This document shows positions 48,865 through 59,578 of a stretch of DNA of 64,000 nt, in pieces. The translations under genes and the position numbers were made by a program. This DNA is from Thermoplasmata archaeon (GTDB lineage Archaea; Thermoplasmatota; Thermoplasmata; Thermoplasmatales; GCA-001856825), in NCBI GenBank assembly GCA_021797915.1, contig JAJZYT010000004.1, positions 45,076 to 109,075 on the forward strand. The letters are read 5' to 3'. A model generated the notes under the pieces. It was not told where the DNA came from. It saw only the letters and a program-made list of their open reading frames with translations, and made no database searches. How positions within the stretch are numbered: the first letter of the stretch is position 1; every line of letters begins with the position of its first letter.

Positions 48865-50284
48865 GCCTTGCAACTATTCTGGAAATGCCAGCACACTCAA
48901 CGGATCCAACAACCTGGTCAACGTCCTTGTAAGCCTGAGGGGCTTCTTCTTGAAGCACATACTTAGTTGCCGCCCTCACGTAAATGCCTTGCCTTTCCAA
49001 GTTTGAGCTTATACCTTGACTAGTGTACTGTTTCACGGCGCGACTTCTGCTCATTACCCTCCCGGATCCATGACAACTCGATCCGAATGTTTCGTTGAGT
49101 GCTTTTGGTTCTCCCACAAGAACATAAGATGCAGTTCCCATAGTTCCCGGGATAAGCACAGGATGTCCCGTCTCCATAAACAGGGCAGGCAACTCCTTCC
49201 TTCCTGCCGGAAATGATCTTGTTGCTCCCTTCCTGTGGACAACAACATTCTGGGATTTTCCATCAACTATGTGTTCTTCCACCTTCGCCATGTTGTGAGA
49301 CACGTCATAGATGACACCCATTTCCATGTCTTCCGGGTCTCTCTTGAACACCCTCCTGAAACTGTCCCTTATCCAGTGAGTGATAACCTGTCTGTTAGAG
49401 AAACTGAAATTAGCTGCGGCTCCCATTGCACCCATGTAATCCTGTCCCTCCTTGGAATTAAATGGTGCTGAAGCTAGTTGTCTATCCGGAACTGAGATGT
49501 TGTATTTCTTCATCGCCTCCTGCATTATCTCAATGTAGTCTGTGGCAACCTGATGCCCGAATCCCCTCGAACCAGTATGAATCATGATAGTCACCTGTCC
49601 TTCAGAGTTCAGTCCAAATTTTCTCGCAAGTTCCAAATCAAATATCTTATCGACGACCTGAATTTCAAGGAAATGATTTCCTGCACCAAGGGATCCTAAC
49701 TGTGAGAAACCTCTTGCACGTGCCTTCTGTGATACCTTGCTTCTGTCAGAAAATGTGATGGACCCGTTCTCCTCAATCCTCTCGATGTCGCTAGACCAGC
49801 CATATCCTTCCTTGACCACGTATTTGACCCCCTCAGAAAGTAGGTCTTCCATCTTGCTTGGGGACAGGTTGACTTTGCCCTCCCTACCGACCCCAGAAGG
49901 TACACTCTTGAAAATTTCGTCTACCAGCTCATTTATTCTTGGACTCACTTCGTTGTAATTAAGATTGGAACCTATCAGCTTCACTGAGCAATTTATGTCG
50001 AACCCAACAGCTCCTGGGCTAATAATCCCGTCATCCAGATTGAATGCTGCGACCCCCCCTATTGGAAATCCATATCCCAAATGAATATCGGGCATTGCAA
50101 TTGAAGCTCCAACAATTCCCTGGAGTTTAGCCACATTGATCACCTGGTCAAGTGCCTGATCAGAACCCAAATCCTTGGCGAGATTTTCATTTGTAAATAC
50201 GATTCCCGGTACCCTCATCCCCTTGTTCTTATCTAATGGAATTTCATACTTACAAGGACCTATTTTATTTAGAGTTACGACCAC
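48836..50284 (-). CDS. rtcB: RNA-splicing ligase RtcB
   Basis: MPDIHLGYGFPIGGVAAF, GFDINCSVKL, SLGAGNHFLEIQ, HTGSRGFGHQV, YDVSHNMAKVE, SSCHGSGRVMSRS. Confidence 0.97.
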   Translation of the reverse strand: MVVTLNKIGPCKYEIPLDKNKGMRVPGIVFTNENLAKDLGSDQALDQVINVAKLQGIVGASIAMPDIHLGYGFPIGGVAAFNLDDGIISPGAVGFDINCSVKLIGSNLNYNEVSPRINELVDEIFKSVPSGVGREGKVNLSPSKMEDLLSEGVKYVVKEGYGWSSDIERIEENGSITFSDRSKVSQKARARGFSQLGSLGAGNHFLEIQVVDKIFDLELARKFGLNSEGQVTIMIHTGSRGFGHQVATDYIEIMQEAMKKYNISVPDRQLASAPFNSKEGQDYMGAMGAAANFSFSNRQVITHWIRDSFRRVFKRDPEDMEMGVIYDVSHNMAKVEEHIVDGKSQNVVVHRKGATRSFPAGRKELPALFMETGHPVLIPGTMGTASYVLVGEPKALNETFGSSCHGSGRVMSRSRAVKQYTSQGISSNLERQGIYVRAATKYVLQEEAPQAYKDVDQVVGSVECAGISRIVARLRPIGVMKG

Positions 50285-50385
50285 ATTACATCAATGTTAT
50301 ACTGTGTATAATCATTATCGCCTTGCACTGAAACTACCGATGGGACACATTTTATTAGGGCTACCTACTTATCTTAATGCCTTAA

Positions 50386-50949
50386 ATGAAAGCTGTCCTA
50401 TTCGCCAAGCCGAGCAAAAGGTTGCCAGGGAAACACTTAATGGATTTCTGTGCGGAACCAATGATAAAGAGAATTTTCAGAACATTAGAAAGCACGGGGT
50501 TATTTGAGAGGGTCATTATCCTTTCCAAATATGACAATCTAGGAATAGAAGGATGTCAAGTCGAAAAGGATGAGTCAGAAGGCACCTTGATAAATTCTTT
50601 AGTCGACTCAATCAATATTCTAGAAGAATTCATTGCCGTTGGTGGTGACATGCCACTGCTGGACGCAGATATTATAAAGAATTTGGTAGGCCACTACCAT
50701 GGCAGACCAGTTGCCGCAGTAAACTCCGACGGGTTAATCGAACCATTATTTGCCATCTACAACACAAGTATATTCGCTGATTTGCTTGAATTTTCAAAGG
50801 AGAACAGGAAAATATTTCCATTTGTAGAAGAAAGGTTTGAGCTGGTGAGAATGAGCCGGGAGCAAAGTGCTAAACTAGTCAATGTAAATACTCTGGAAGA
50901 ACTTAATAATGCGAGGCTACAAGCAGGATGCTTGAATTTGAATAGATAG
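50386..50949 (+). CDS. mobA: MobA-like molybdenum cofactor nucleotidyltransferase
   Basis: AKPSKRLPGKHLMDFCAEPMIKRI, GGDMPLLDADII; first gene of Mo/W island. Confidence 0.8.
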   Translation: MKAVLFAKPSKRLPGKHLMDFCAEPMIKRIFRTLESTGLFERVIILSKYDNLGIEGCQVEKDESEGTLINSLVDSINILEEFIAVGGDMPLLDADIIKNLVGHYHGRPVAAVNSDGLIEPLFAIYNTSIFADLLEFSKENRKIFPFVEERFELVRMSREQSAKLVNVNTLEELNNARLQAGCLNLNR

Positions 50950-50987
50950 TAAGATAACTGTTTATAGCGTCCTGTTATTGTAGAAGA

Positions 50988-53000
50988 GTGTCTGTTCTAA
51001 CCGTATGTCCCTACTGTGGGACAGGTTGTCAGATGGTTATTCCGACCCAAGCCTCTGGAGAGAGAGTGATAGGTTATTCCAAGTCTCCAGTAAATGAAGG
51101 AAAACTTTGCTTGAAGGGTTATTCCGGTCTTTCATACAATTTCTCCAAGGAAAGGCTGAAGTACCCTCTCATAAAAAGGAATGGAGAATTTGTGAGGGTC
51201 AGCTGGGAAGCCGCTCTAACGGAGACATCGAACAGACTGAAGAAAATAATCAAGGAATATGGACCAGATTCGGTGGCTTTTCAATCATCCGCAAAGTGCA
51301 CCAATGAGGAGAATTATCTGATGCAGAAAATCGCGAGAGTGATTGGGACAAACAATATAGACCACTGTGCTAGAAGTTGCCACAGTCCAACTGCGATGGG
51401 ACTGATCACAACCCTGGGTGCCGGGGCTGCAACTGGATCAATAAACAGTCTTGATGACTCAAAAACTTACTTCGTCATTGGATCAAACACCACCGAACAA
51501 CACCCAATAATCGGCACGAGAATCATTAAAGGTAGAAAGAAAGGAAAGAATTTGATAGTGGCTGATCCCCGGAAGACCCAGCTGGCAGAGATAGCATCAA
51601 TCCACCTTCAGTTCAATCCAGGAACAGATGTCGCACTCCTCAATTCAATCATGCACGTCATTCTTGAAGAGAATCTTGAAGATACAAAATTTATAGAGGA
51701 AAGAACAGAGGGATTTAGTGCCCTGAGACAAGAACTCGCAAAGTATTCCCCTGAAATTGTGGAGGGAATCACTGGAATCGAACCAGAGAAGTTAAGAGAA
51801 GCGGCCAAGATTATAGCCAAAGAGAAGCCAACTTCAATCCTTTATGCCATGGGTATAACGCAGCATGTTCACGGAACTGAGAATGTGATGTCCATCTCGA
51901 ACCTCGGCCTGCTCACTGGAAACTTAGGTGTCAGGGGAGGCGGGATTTTTCCGTTAAGGGGCCAGAACAATGTACAAGGGTCCTCTGACATGGGTGCACT
52001 TTCAGAGTGGTATCCGGGATACATTCCAGTCAATTCAGACTCTGTTAAGAGATTTGAAATCCTATGGAAAAGGGGTCTGCCAACAAATACAGGGCTCACC
52101 CTTTCTGAGATGTTTGATGCAGCTGTGGACGGGAGTTTAAAGGCGATTTACATCATGGGCGAAAATCCGCTGGTAACAGAGGCTGCGATATCAGACGTTG
52201 AGAAGGGTATTGAAAACCTTGAACTCCTCATTGTGCAGGATATATTTATGACCCTGACGGCTGGGGTAGCAGACGTAGTTCTACCGGCAACCACTTCTCT
52301 CGAAAAAGAAGGCACATTCACTAACACCGAAAGAAGGATCCAAAAAGTGAATGTCATTTACGATAGTCCGGGAGAAGCGATGCCAGATTGGTGGATACTA
52401 AATGAGATTGGTAAGAGAGTAGGAGGCTTGGAAAGCTATGATAATCCGAGGAGTATATTCGAAGAGATTCGTAAGGCGATTCCGAACTATTCCGGGGCAA
52501 CTTATGAAAACATTTATCCCACCGGCAAGCAATGGCCAATCAACAAGGATAATCCTGACGGCACAGAAATACTTCACACAAAGTCATTTCCAATCGGAAA
52601 GGGAAAACTAGTTCCAATCCCCTATAGACCACCTGCTGAGGTAACAGATGCAAACTACGACTTCATAATGACTACCGGCAGGAATTATTATCATTTCCAC
52701 TCCGGCACAATGAGCAGAAGGACAGACGTTCTGGAAAGAGAGTCCCCTGAACCGTACGTTGAAATAAACACCGAGGACGCTAAGAGAATCGGCGCTAGAA
52801 ATTCCCAGAAAATTACAATCGAGTCTAGGCATGGTTCAATCGAGACCAAGGTGAAGACAACTGACAAAATACCGGCTGGAATAGTTTTCGTTCCTTTTCA
52901 CTTCGACGAGTCAAGGGTGAACAGGTTGGTGGGAAAGAATCTTGATCCCCTTTCAAAGATTCCGGAGTTCAAGGTGGTAGCTGTGAGGTTAGTGGTTTGA
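50988..53000 (+). CDS. fdhA: Formate dehydrogenase-type molybdopterin oxidoreductase alpha subunit (Cys form)
   Basis: CPYCGTGCQM 4Fe-4S site, DHCARSCHSPTAMGL active-site Cys context, GGGIFPLRGQNNVQGSSDMG, TGRNYYHFHSGTMSRRT. Confidence 0.92.
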   Translation: MSVLTVCPYCGTGCQMVIPTQASGERVIGYSKSPVNEGKLCLKGYSGLSYNFSKERLKYPLIKRNGEFVRVSWEAALTETSNRLKKIIKEYGPDSVAFQSSAKCTNEENYLMQKIARVIGTNNIDHCARSCHSPTAMGLITTLGAGAATGSINSLDDSKTYFVIGSNTTEQHPIIGTRIIKGRKKGKNLIVADPRKTQLAEIASIHLQFNPGTDVALLNSIMHVILEENLEDTKFIEERTEGFSALRQELAKYSPEIVEGITGIEPEKLREAAKIIAKEKPTSILYAMGITQHVHGTENVMSISNLGLLTGNLGVRGGGIFPLRGQNNVQGSSDMGALSEWYPGYIPVNSDSVKRFEILWKRGLPTNTGLTLSEMFDAAVDGSLKAIYIMGENPLVTEAAISDVEKGIENLELLIVQDIFMTLTAGVADVVLPATTSLEKEGTFTNTERRIQKVNVIYDSPGEAMPDWWILNEIGKRVGGLESYDNPRSIFEEIRKAIPNYSGATYENIYPTGKQWPINKDNPDGTEILHTKSFPIGKGKLVPIPYRPPAEVTDANYDFIMTTGRNYYHFHSGTMSRRTDVLERESPEPYVEINTEDAKRIGARNSQKITIESRHGSIETKVKTTDKIPAGIVFVPFHFDESRVNRLVGKNLDPLSKIPEFKVVAVRLVV

Positions 53001-53914
53001 ATTACATCCTGTCGAAGTCCGAGATGGAAACTGCTTTCATAGCTATCTCAAGAGACTTCCAAACCTATGGAGCGGTAGAAAGAGATGGAGAGGTGATATT
53101 CGACCGGGTAGCAGGATTTGATCAGGTATCAGAAGAGAGATCCAGATATGCCCCCAAGGAATTTCTGATGAAGAGAAATGAAAATGTACTCATCCTCAAT
53201 GTGGAGAACAAGACAGCCGTTTTTGGAATCAAAAGCTGTGATCTGAAGGGCTTTTACTTGATGGATAAGCAGGTATTCGGCAAGGATCCCTTCTACACTG
53301 AGAAGAGAGAAAAGACACTGTTTGCCAACTTTGTGTGCAGCGAACCTTGCAGTGGAGGGTTCTGCTCATCATTTGGAGGACCAGTGCTGGACCAATACGA
53401 TCTCCAGATACTGAGGGAGGGTGAAAAGTTTCACGTTATGGTCTCTGAAAAGTACGACAGATACTTTGGAGAATTCAAGAAAGAGGCCGGAACTTTCTAC
53501 AGCGATTTTTCGAACAGATTTAATTCTAAACTCGAACCGCTGCCAGTCGAGGGAATCGAGAGGAGGATCAAGTGGAATTCGGAACTGTGGAAAGAGTATG
53601 CTTCGGCTTGTATCTCGTGTGGGGCTTGCAATTTTGAGTGCCCTACGTGCTATTGCTTCGACCTATATGATGACGGAAATGAAAGAAAGAGAGAGTGGGA
53701 TTCCTGCATTCTTTCTGGTTTCACTTCATCATCTGCGGGGAACATAAGAAAGGATCTAGACGAAAGATTGAGACAGAGGTTTTACCATAAGTTCGTCTAC
53801 TTCAAGAAATCAAAGGACACGTACCTCTGTACCGGATGTAACAGATGTGTTGAGGATTGCCCGGTCGGAATAGACATAAAGGAGGTGATTACTTACGATT
53901 ACAACAGAGAATGA
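52997..53914 (+). CDS. Sulfhydrogenase beta-like 4Fe-4S protein (HydB/AsrA family)
   Basis: GIKSCDLKGFYLMD, CISCGACNFECPTCYCFD, CTGCNRCVEDCPVGIDI. Confidence 0.88.
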   Translation: MNYILSKSEMETAFIAISRDFQTYGAVERDGEVIFDRVAGFDQVSEERSRYAPKEFLMKRNENVLILNVENKTAVFGIKSCDLKGFYLMDKQVFGKDPFYTEKREKTLFANFVCSEPCSGGFCSSFGGPVLDQYDLQILREGEKFHVMVSEKYDRYFGEFKKEAGTFYSDFSNRFNSKLEPLPVEGIERRIKWNSELWKEYASACISCGACNFECPTCYCFDLYDDGNERKREWDSCILSGFTSSSAGNIRKDLDERLRQRFYHKFVYFKKSKDTYLCTGCNRCVEDCPVGIDIKEVITYDYNRE

Positions 53915-53936
53915 ATATCGTCCTCGCACCCTGAAA

Positions 53937-54680
53937 ATGTCTAAAATGACGGAAGAAACCCTTGAAGTCTATACGATCGAAATGAATTCGAAAAACGAAG
54001 GAAGGGCTGGGCAGTTCTACATGCTTTCAGTGCCAGGGGTGGGAGAAGCTCCTATATCAGTTGCATCTGGATTCGGAAGGAATCTCATTTTCACAATTAG
54101 AGATGTAGGGTCGGTAACTTCAAAATTGAAGAACCTTCAGTTCGTTGGAATCAGGGGCCCGTACGGCACAGGATGGCCTTGGAAAGAGTATGACGAGGTT
54201 ATAGGAGTCGCTGGAGGAATCGGGATTCCGCCAATCAGAAGTCTTTTGGAGGAAATGATGGACTCTGGAAGACAGCAGGACCTGGAAGTAATGTATGGCG
54301 CAAGAACGCCTTCAGATTTAGTCTACAAGAAGGAGTTTGGAGACTGGACTAAATCTCTCAACTTTCAAATCACAGTTGACACGGCAAATGCTGAATGGAA
54401 GGGCAATGTTGGATTCGTACCAACCCTCTTGAGGAAAGCGCATCTCAGCAAAATGGCGGCCGTATTCGTGATTGGACCGCCCCTGATGATGATGAACACC
54501 GTGAAAGAGGCACTCAAACTGGGCTACAGGGAAGATAGGATCTTCATATCGCTAGAGAGGAGAATGGAATGTGGAATAGGTGTTTGTGGGCACTGCAATG
54601 TAGGTGAATACTATGTCTGCGAGTCCGGTCCAATCATTAATTACTCTAGAGTAAGGGACGATAAAGAGCTCTTTCTCTAG
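53937..54680 (+). CDS. Sulfhydrogenase gamma-like FAD/NAD(P)-binding subunit (HydG/AsrB family)
   Basis: GIRGPYGTGWP, GVAGGIGIPPIRSLL, YGARTPSDLVYK, CGIGVCGHCNVGEYYVCESGP. Confidence 0.9.
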   Translation: MSKMTEETLEVYTIEMNSKNEGRAGQFYMLSVPGVGEAPISVASGFGRNLIFTIRDVGSVTSKLKNLQFVGIRGPYGTGWPWKEYDEVIGVAGGIGIPPIRSLLEEMMDSGRQQDLEVMYGARTPSDLVYKKEFGDWTKSLNFQITVDTANAEWKGNVGFVPTLLRKAHLSKMAAVFVIGPPLMMMNTVKEALKLGYREDRIFISLERRMECGIGVCGHCNVGEYYVCESGPIINYSRVRDDKELFL

Positions 54681-56533
54681 ACCTCTATCTTCAGTTCTTT
54701 AAGCACACTTTTCGTTGGTCTGCCGTCCTTTTCGATTCCAACTTCCTCGAGGTATTCCTTTACGAGTGTTTTGTAGTCTACGCTCACATCTCCCGTCGGA
54801 CCTCTTCCGAGCGGAGGGTTTCCAACCATGCGTCCGTTGGGTGATACCTCCCATGGATTGACTCCTGCCTTGTAATTGAAAAGATGCCTGGCAACTTGAA
54901 TTCTCTTTCCTGCGTCCATTAGTTCTTCCGCAGTCATATCCCATCCCATTATGGCCTTGAAGAGTCTCAGATATGGATAGCTGTTCGGCCAAACAGCCGT
55001 TGAAAATTGACACATACCAGTCGAGTTCATAATCTGCATTCCGAAGACTGACAGTGCCTGCATCTTTCCTTTGCCGGAATACTTGTATCTCTCCACACTC
55101 TTTCCTGACCACCCGTCGAACTCAAATGGTAAAGTGAGTTTTCCACCTTCGTCGAATCCTATACCACCTGCGGTGTGTCTTCCGGGAGTTGGGTCAGCTA
55201 GATATGTTGTCGCCAAGCTAGGCATTAACTTCGGATCGTGCATAGGTAAGTCCTGTCCGTGAACGTGCATCGCAAACTCTTCGCTTCCCTTTCCGATTTC
55301 CTGAGACGCCTTTGCAGCACCGTTGCCTAGTAGAGATGCAATGCCCTCTCCGCTTGCTATAAGTTTGACCATCTTTATCATGGCATCAGCGTCTCCAAAA
55401 CCTATCTCGAATCCTATGTCTTCCTTTGTCAGAATTCCCTTTTCGAAACACTCATTTGCGTAAGCAATAACAGCACCGGTCGAAATTATGTCCAATCCTT
55501 CCACGTTGCACAGTTCAAATGCCATTGCCATGGCATCTAGGTCTGAAATGAGGTTAAGCCCACCAAAGGAACCGGTGCCTTCATATTCCAACCTATGGCC
55601 CTCAAGTGGTCCATATTTGGTGTTCCTCTTGACGTGGCCACCGCAAGCAAGTGTGCACTGTGAGCAACCGTATGATCTCAGCTTGTCCTTGGCTATTTCT
55701 TTCCCACTTATTTTGGATGCCTTGTCTTCTCCATAATCCACCAGTCCAGCACCGGCCCAGTTCTTAATCGGGGTGTCTCCATTCAGGTGTGCGCCTTCCG
55801 TGATATCAGTGGTCCCATACAGCTGCCACGGTTTGGCAAGCTCAATGTTCTTAGAAAACTGTATCTGGATGTCTCTGTTTGTAATTCTGAGCATCTCGGG
55901 GTCAAACGGGTCTATCTTCCTGGTGCCCCTCGTTACTATCCCTTTTAATTTTTTTGAGCCCATTACGGCTCCAAGCCCGGAACGTCCCGCTGCCCTTCCA
56001 TAGTCAGTCATAATGGAGGCAATTAGCATCTTCCTTTCACCAGGAACTCCTATTACCATAGCTTGTCCCTTAGGCTCAATCTTTTTTAGATAATCCTCTG
56101 CCTCATATGCGTTCTTACCCCAGACCTCACTAGCGTCTTCAAGTGAATATTCCCCATCTACTAGTTTCAGGAACACAGGTTTGCTCGAAATACCCTTAAA
56201 AAATACGGCATCGAAACCGGAATTTTTCAGCTCTGGTCCGAACTTACCTCCGCAGTTTGCGTCTCCCCACGTTCCTGTGTATGGCGACTTACCTACAACC
56301 TCAAACCTTCCTCCTAGAGGAACCGAGTGACTGTTGAAAATTCCCGTCATAACTCCAAATATGTTTTCTGGGCCAAGTGGATCTTCAGTCCCATTCATTT
56401 CGCGGTTTAGAATGTAGGCACCTAATCCATATCCTGTCAGGTATTTTCTGTAAACCTCTTCCGGAATTTTTTCCTCATCAAAGGTTGAGTGAGTCAAGTT
56501 GACCCAGAGTACTTTACCATTAACTCCGAACAC
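54677..56533 (-). CDS. aor: Tungsten-containing aldehyde:ferredoxin oxidoreductase family
   Basis: GPENIFGVMTGIF, WGDANCGGKFGPELK, GRSGLGAVMGSKKLK, CSQCTLACGG, CNVEGLDIISTG. Confidence 0.95.
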   Translation of the reverse strand: MFGVNGKVLWVNLTHSTFDEEKIPEEVYRKYLTGYGLGAYILNREMNGTEDPLGPENIFGVMTGIFNSHSVPLGGRFEVVGKSPYTGTWGDANCGGKFGPELKNSGFDAVFFKGISSKPVFLKLVDGEYSLEDASEVWGKNAYEAEDYLKKIEPKGQAMVIGVPGERKMLIASIMTDYGRAAGRSGLGAVMGSKKLKGIVTRGTRKIDPFDPEMLRITNRDIQIQFSKNIELAKPWQLYGTTDITEGAHLNGDTPIKNWAGAGLVDYGEDKASKISGKEIAKDKLRSYGCSQCTLACGGHVKRNTKYGPLEGHRLEYEGTGSFGGLNLISDLDAMAMAFELCNVEGLDIISTGAVIAYANECFEKGILTKEDIGFEIGFGDADAMIKMVKLIASGEGIASLLGNGAAKASQEIGKGSEEFAMHVHGQDLPMHDPKLMPSLATTYLADPTPGRHTAGGIGFDEGGKLTLPFEFDGWSGKSVERYKYSGKGKMQALSVFGMQIMNSTGMCQFSTAVWPNSYPYLRLFKAIMGWDMTAEELMDAGKRIQVARHLFNYKAGVNPWEVSPNGRMVGNPPLGRGPTGDVSVDYKTLVKEYLEEVGIEKDGRPTKSVLKELKIEV

Positions 56534-56619
56534 ATTTTGCTATGGTTATCTCGATATATCTAATTTGCCAAGAAAGCTCGAGTCCAGTGTTGCTCTTTGA
56601 GAACCAGTTAAAATAAATA

Positions 56620-57867
56620 ATGAGTAATTATGCTCATTCGATGCATAACCGAATTATTGTTGTGATCACGGTCGCGATGTTGTTGGTAGGAATAGGAATC
56701 GGATTTACTGTGGGTTACTATGCTGGCCATCCGACTGCTAAGGAACCTCAGACCATTTCGGTTTTCGCCGCTGGTTCAATGACTTACGCACTGGGAACGG
56801 GCTTCTACCCTCAATTCAAGAATATCACTGGCATCGGAGTGGCTCCAACATTTGGCGGTTCAGTTTCGGGTGCTAGTGAAGTTGATGCTGGTACCCCGTT
56901 TGATGTTTTCATATCCGCTGCGGCTGGAGTGATTCCACAATACTTGTTCGCTAACAAGACTGCCAGCTGGATGGTCATTTTCGCCTCGAACGAAATGGCA
57001 ATCACTTGGCTGAATAATAGTCTAAACATTACAACACCATACTGGTTCGAAAACCTAACGTCTCCGGGTATCAAGGTGGGAGTTTCGAACGCCAGTCTGG
57101 ATCCCAGCGGTTTTCAAGCGATCGAAATGCTGAAGCTTGCTGGTTTACTCTACACTCAGTACAACAGTACTGCCACCATTGGTAACTCAACCGAAACTGT
57201 AGGCAACTATGTAAAAGAAGCGTGGGGAAATAACTACACACTATATTCTAAATACAACGCCGCATGGAATGACTGGTTTGGTCACAACGGAAGCCTCGTC
57301 AAGGATAATCTAGGGAATGGTTATCCTGACAATTACTCGCTTGCTTTATATTATCAGATCTTTAATTATTCCTACAAGCACGGGAATCTCATCCTCACAA
57401 CAGAGGAATATGGCCTAGATGCATACCTCAAGTCCGGTGCCGTCAACTATGCCTTGACCTATAAGTCGCAAGCAATCAATCAAAAGTTGAATTACTACAA
57501 GACAGCAAATGGAGAGAACGGCCTTTCTAAATGGATAAACCTAGGTAACATCAGCAAGGACGTGGACAATTTCTATGGAGCGGTAACCACAGGGGGGCCA
57601 GGTTATAGCAACATTGGCAATTTCCCTGGAGGCCCAATCCTGTACTCTGGAACGATTATCAGTTCATCAAAAAATATACAAAATGCACAGCAACTGATAT
57701 ACTACCTTGTGACCAATCTCGGCGACTCTATGCTTGCGAAATCTGATTTCAATCCGATACCGGTACCGTTTGTTTATGCCCCTACTTCGGCTGCCCCATC
57801 ATTCCTTGACGGAGTAACCCAGTCAGTACCCGTCTACATCCCGCCTTCATCTTACGAAGAAGTATGA
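56620..57867 (+). CDS. wtpA: Tungstate/molybdate ABC transporter substrate-binding protein
   Basis: Signal peptide then ISVFAAGSMTYAL...GGSVSGASEVDAGTPFDVFISA; adjacent permease and ATPase. Confidence 0.87.
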   Translation: MSNYAHSMHNRIIVVITVAMLLVGIGIGFTVGYYAGHPTAKEPQTISVFAAGSMTYALGTGFYPQFKNITGIGVAPTFGGSVSGASEVDAGTPFDVFISAAAGVIPQYLFANKTASWMVIFASNEMAITWLNNSLNITTPYWFENLTSPGIKVGVSNASLDPSGFQAIEMLKLAGLLYTQYNSTATIGNSTETVGNYVKEAWGNNYTLYSKYNAAWNDWFGHNGSLVKDNLGNGYPDNYSLALYYQIFNYSYKHGNLILTTEEYGLDAYLKSGAVNYALTYKSQAINQKLNYYKTANGENGLSKWINLGNISKDVDNFYGAVTTGGPGYSNIGNFPGGPILYSGTIISSSKNIQNAQQLIYYLVTNLGDSMLAKSDFNPIPVPFVYAPTSAAPSFLDGVTQSVPVYIPPSSYEEV

Positions 57868-58655
57868 AGAGAGGGAATTCACTTTTTTATCTATTTCTTC
57901 CTTTTTTTGCCCTCTATCTCTTATTTATCATAACCCCGATCTTTAGAACGCTCACTTACCAGAGCTTTTCTTATATCATAAATGATACATCGTCCGGAAT
58001 CGTTCAGAGCCTCGAATACACATATCTTCTAGCTCTACTAGTATCACTGCTCTCCATAGGGTTCTCGATTCCTTACGTTTATTTTGTATCGAGAGCAAGA
58101 AATATAGTGATCAAATCTCTTGACAGTCTACTTGAACTTCCAATAATGATTCCCCACACGGTGGTAGGAATCATGATGCTCATTACGTTTCTACCGACTA
58201 TGCCTGTTGGTAGATTCCTCGCCAGAATCTTTCCTGGATATGGGTTCTTGGATACATTTCTGGCCGTGGTCATAACGTTGTTCTTCCTGTCCTCCACGTA
58301 TGCCATAAGGGCGGTCCAGATTTCTTATTCTGGAGAGGTTATGAAGTACGAGAACATAGGAAGAACCCTCGGCATGACTCCACTTTCTAGCTATTTTGTG
58401 ATTGGAATCCCTATGATGGGCAAGACCCTACTGAGGGGGCTTGTTCTAGCTTGGGCGAGGTCTGTATCCGAGGTGGGAAGTCTCCTGATCGTTGCTTATT
58501 CGGTCCTGCCAAACGGGATTCATCTCGCAGGGGTTCTCATTTACTCGCAGTTCACATCTGGTGCGCTTGAGTACGCTGTTGCCTCATCCGCGATATTGAT
58601 AATTACGGGCCTCATCACTCTCCTTTTGGTAAAATTTCTGGAGCGTGAAAAATGA
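57864..58655 (+). CDS. wtpB: Tungstate/molybdate ABC transporter permease
   Basis: LELPIMIPHTVVGIMML, GRTLGMTPLSSYFVIGIPMMGKTLLRGLVLAWARSVSEVGSLLIVAY. Confidence 0.9.
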   Translation: MKRGNSLFYLFLPFFALYLLFIITPIFRTLTYQSFSYIINDTSSGIVQSLEYTYLLALLVSLLSIGFSIPYVYFVSRARNIVIKSLDSLLELPIMIPHTVVGIMMLITFLPTMPVGRFLARIFPGYGFLDTFLAVVITLFFLSSTYAIRAVQISYSGEVMKYENIGRTLGMTPLSSYFVIGIPMMGKTLLRGLVLAWARSVSEVGSLLIVAYSVLPNGIHLAGVLIYSQFTSGALEYAVASSAILIITGLITLLLVKFLEREK

Positions 58656-59545
58656 TACGCATAAGGAACTACAGAGTTGAAAGAGGTGGATTTCTAGCAG
58701 ATATCCCAGAACTGATATTAAGCGGAAAGAAGAACTTCGTCATAGGGAAGAACGGATCGGGTAAGACGACTCTGTTGCAGTCGTTTGCAGGTATCATCGA
58801 AAGTTCTGGAGTTTTTGAAGTGAACGGGGAGGACCTTAGCGAACTACCCCCTGAGAGAAGGAACATCGGTTACATCCCGCAAGACTTGCTCCTTTTCGGA
58901 AAGATGACTGTCGAGAGCAACCTCCTGGCTTCGGTGAGATATGGTAAAGGGGATGCGGAAATTTATAACGAACTTGTAAACAAGATGCACCTGGAATCAC
59001 TTCTCAGCAAGAAGGCAACTGAAATTTCCTTTGGGCAGGCTCAGAAAGTTGCAATAGCAAGGGCCATAATTTCGAAACCGAAGTTGGTCTTAATGGATGA
59101 GCCATTTTCATTCCAGGACGAAATATCAAGATTCAGTTTGATCAGCATGATAGATGAACTCTCCGAGAAGTACGGGTTCGATTACTTGTATGCTACACAC
59201 AACTCGAGAGATCTGGAAACTGGGTTTTCTAGTCTAGTTTCGATCGATGGAGGAAGAGTCATTGAAGTGGCAAATTCGATTCCAGAAGTACGACACTTCA
59301 GGACACTTTCTTTGATGGATTACAGGAATCTCGCTTTCATAAATGATAGGTACTATTTGCTCAACCCTCAGTCCTTATACTTTAATGATATTGAAGGAAG
59401 CGAGTTCGATGTTATTGGTAACGGGTCCACTAATTATGTCAGATTCAAAATTGGAGAAAACTACTTCTTCTCATCAATAAACCGTGAGCCGACTGAGAGA
59501 TTTGTGAAGATAGACCTAAAGAATGCACAAGAAATTGAATATTAG
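58652..59545 (+). CDS. wtpC: Tungstate/molybdate ABC transporter ATP-binding protein
   Basis: Walker A GKNGSGKTTLLQ, signature variant SFGQAQKVAIARAI, Walker B LVLMDEPF. Confidence 0.92.
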   Translation: MIRIRNYRVERGGFLADIPELILSGKKNFVIGKNGSGKTTLLQSFAGIIESSGVFEVNGEDLSELPPERRNIGYIPQDLLLFGKMTVESNLLASVRYGKGDAEIYNELVNKMHLESLLSKKATEISFGQAQKVAIARAIISKPKLVLMDEPFSFQDEISRFSLISMIDELSEKYGFDYLYATHNSRDLETGFSSLVSIDGGRVIEVANSIPEVRHFRTLSLMDYRNLAFINDRYYLLNPQSLYFNDIEGSEFDVIGNGSTNYVRFKIGENYFFSSINREPTERFVKIDLKNAQEIEY

Positions 59546-59578
59546 CAAACGTTTTAGAACAGAAGCCAATTTTTAGTC

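Noticed and set aside
51361-51400. Possible selenocysteine site in formate dehydrogenase
   Set aside because: The active-site codon in CARSCHSP is TGT/TGC (Cys), not in-frame TGA.
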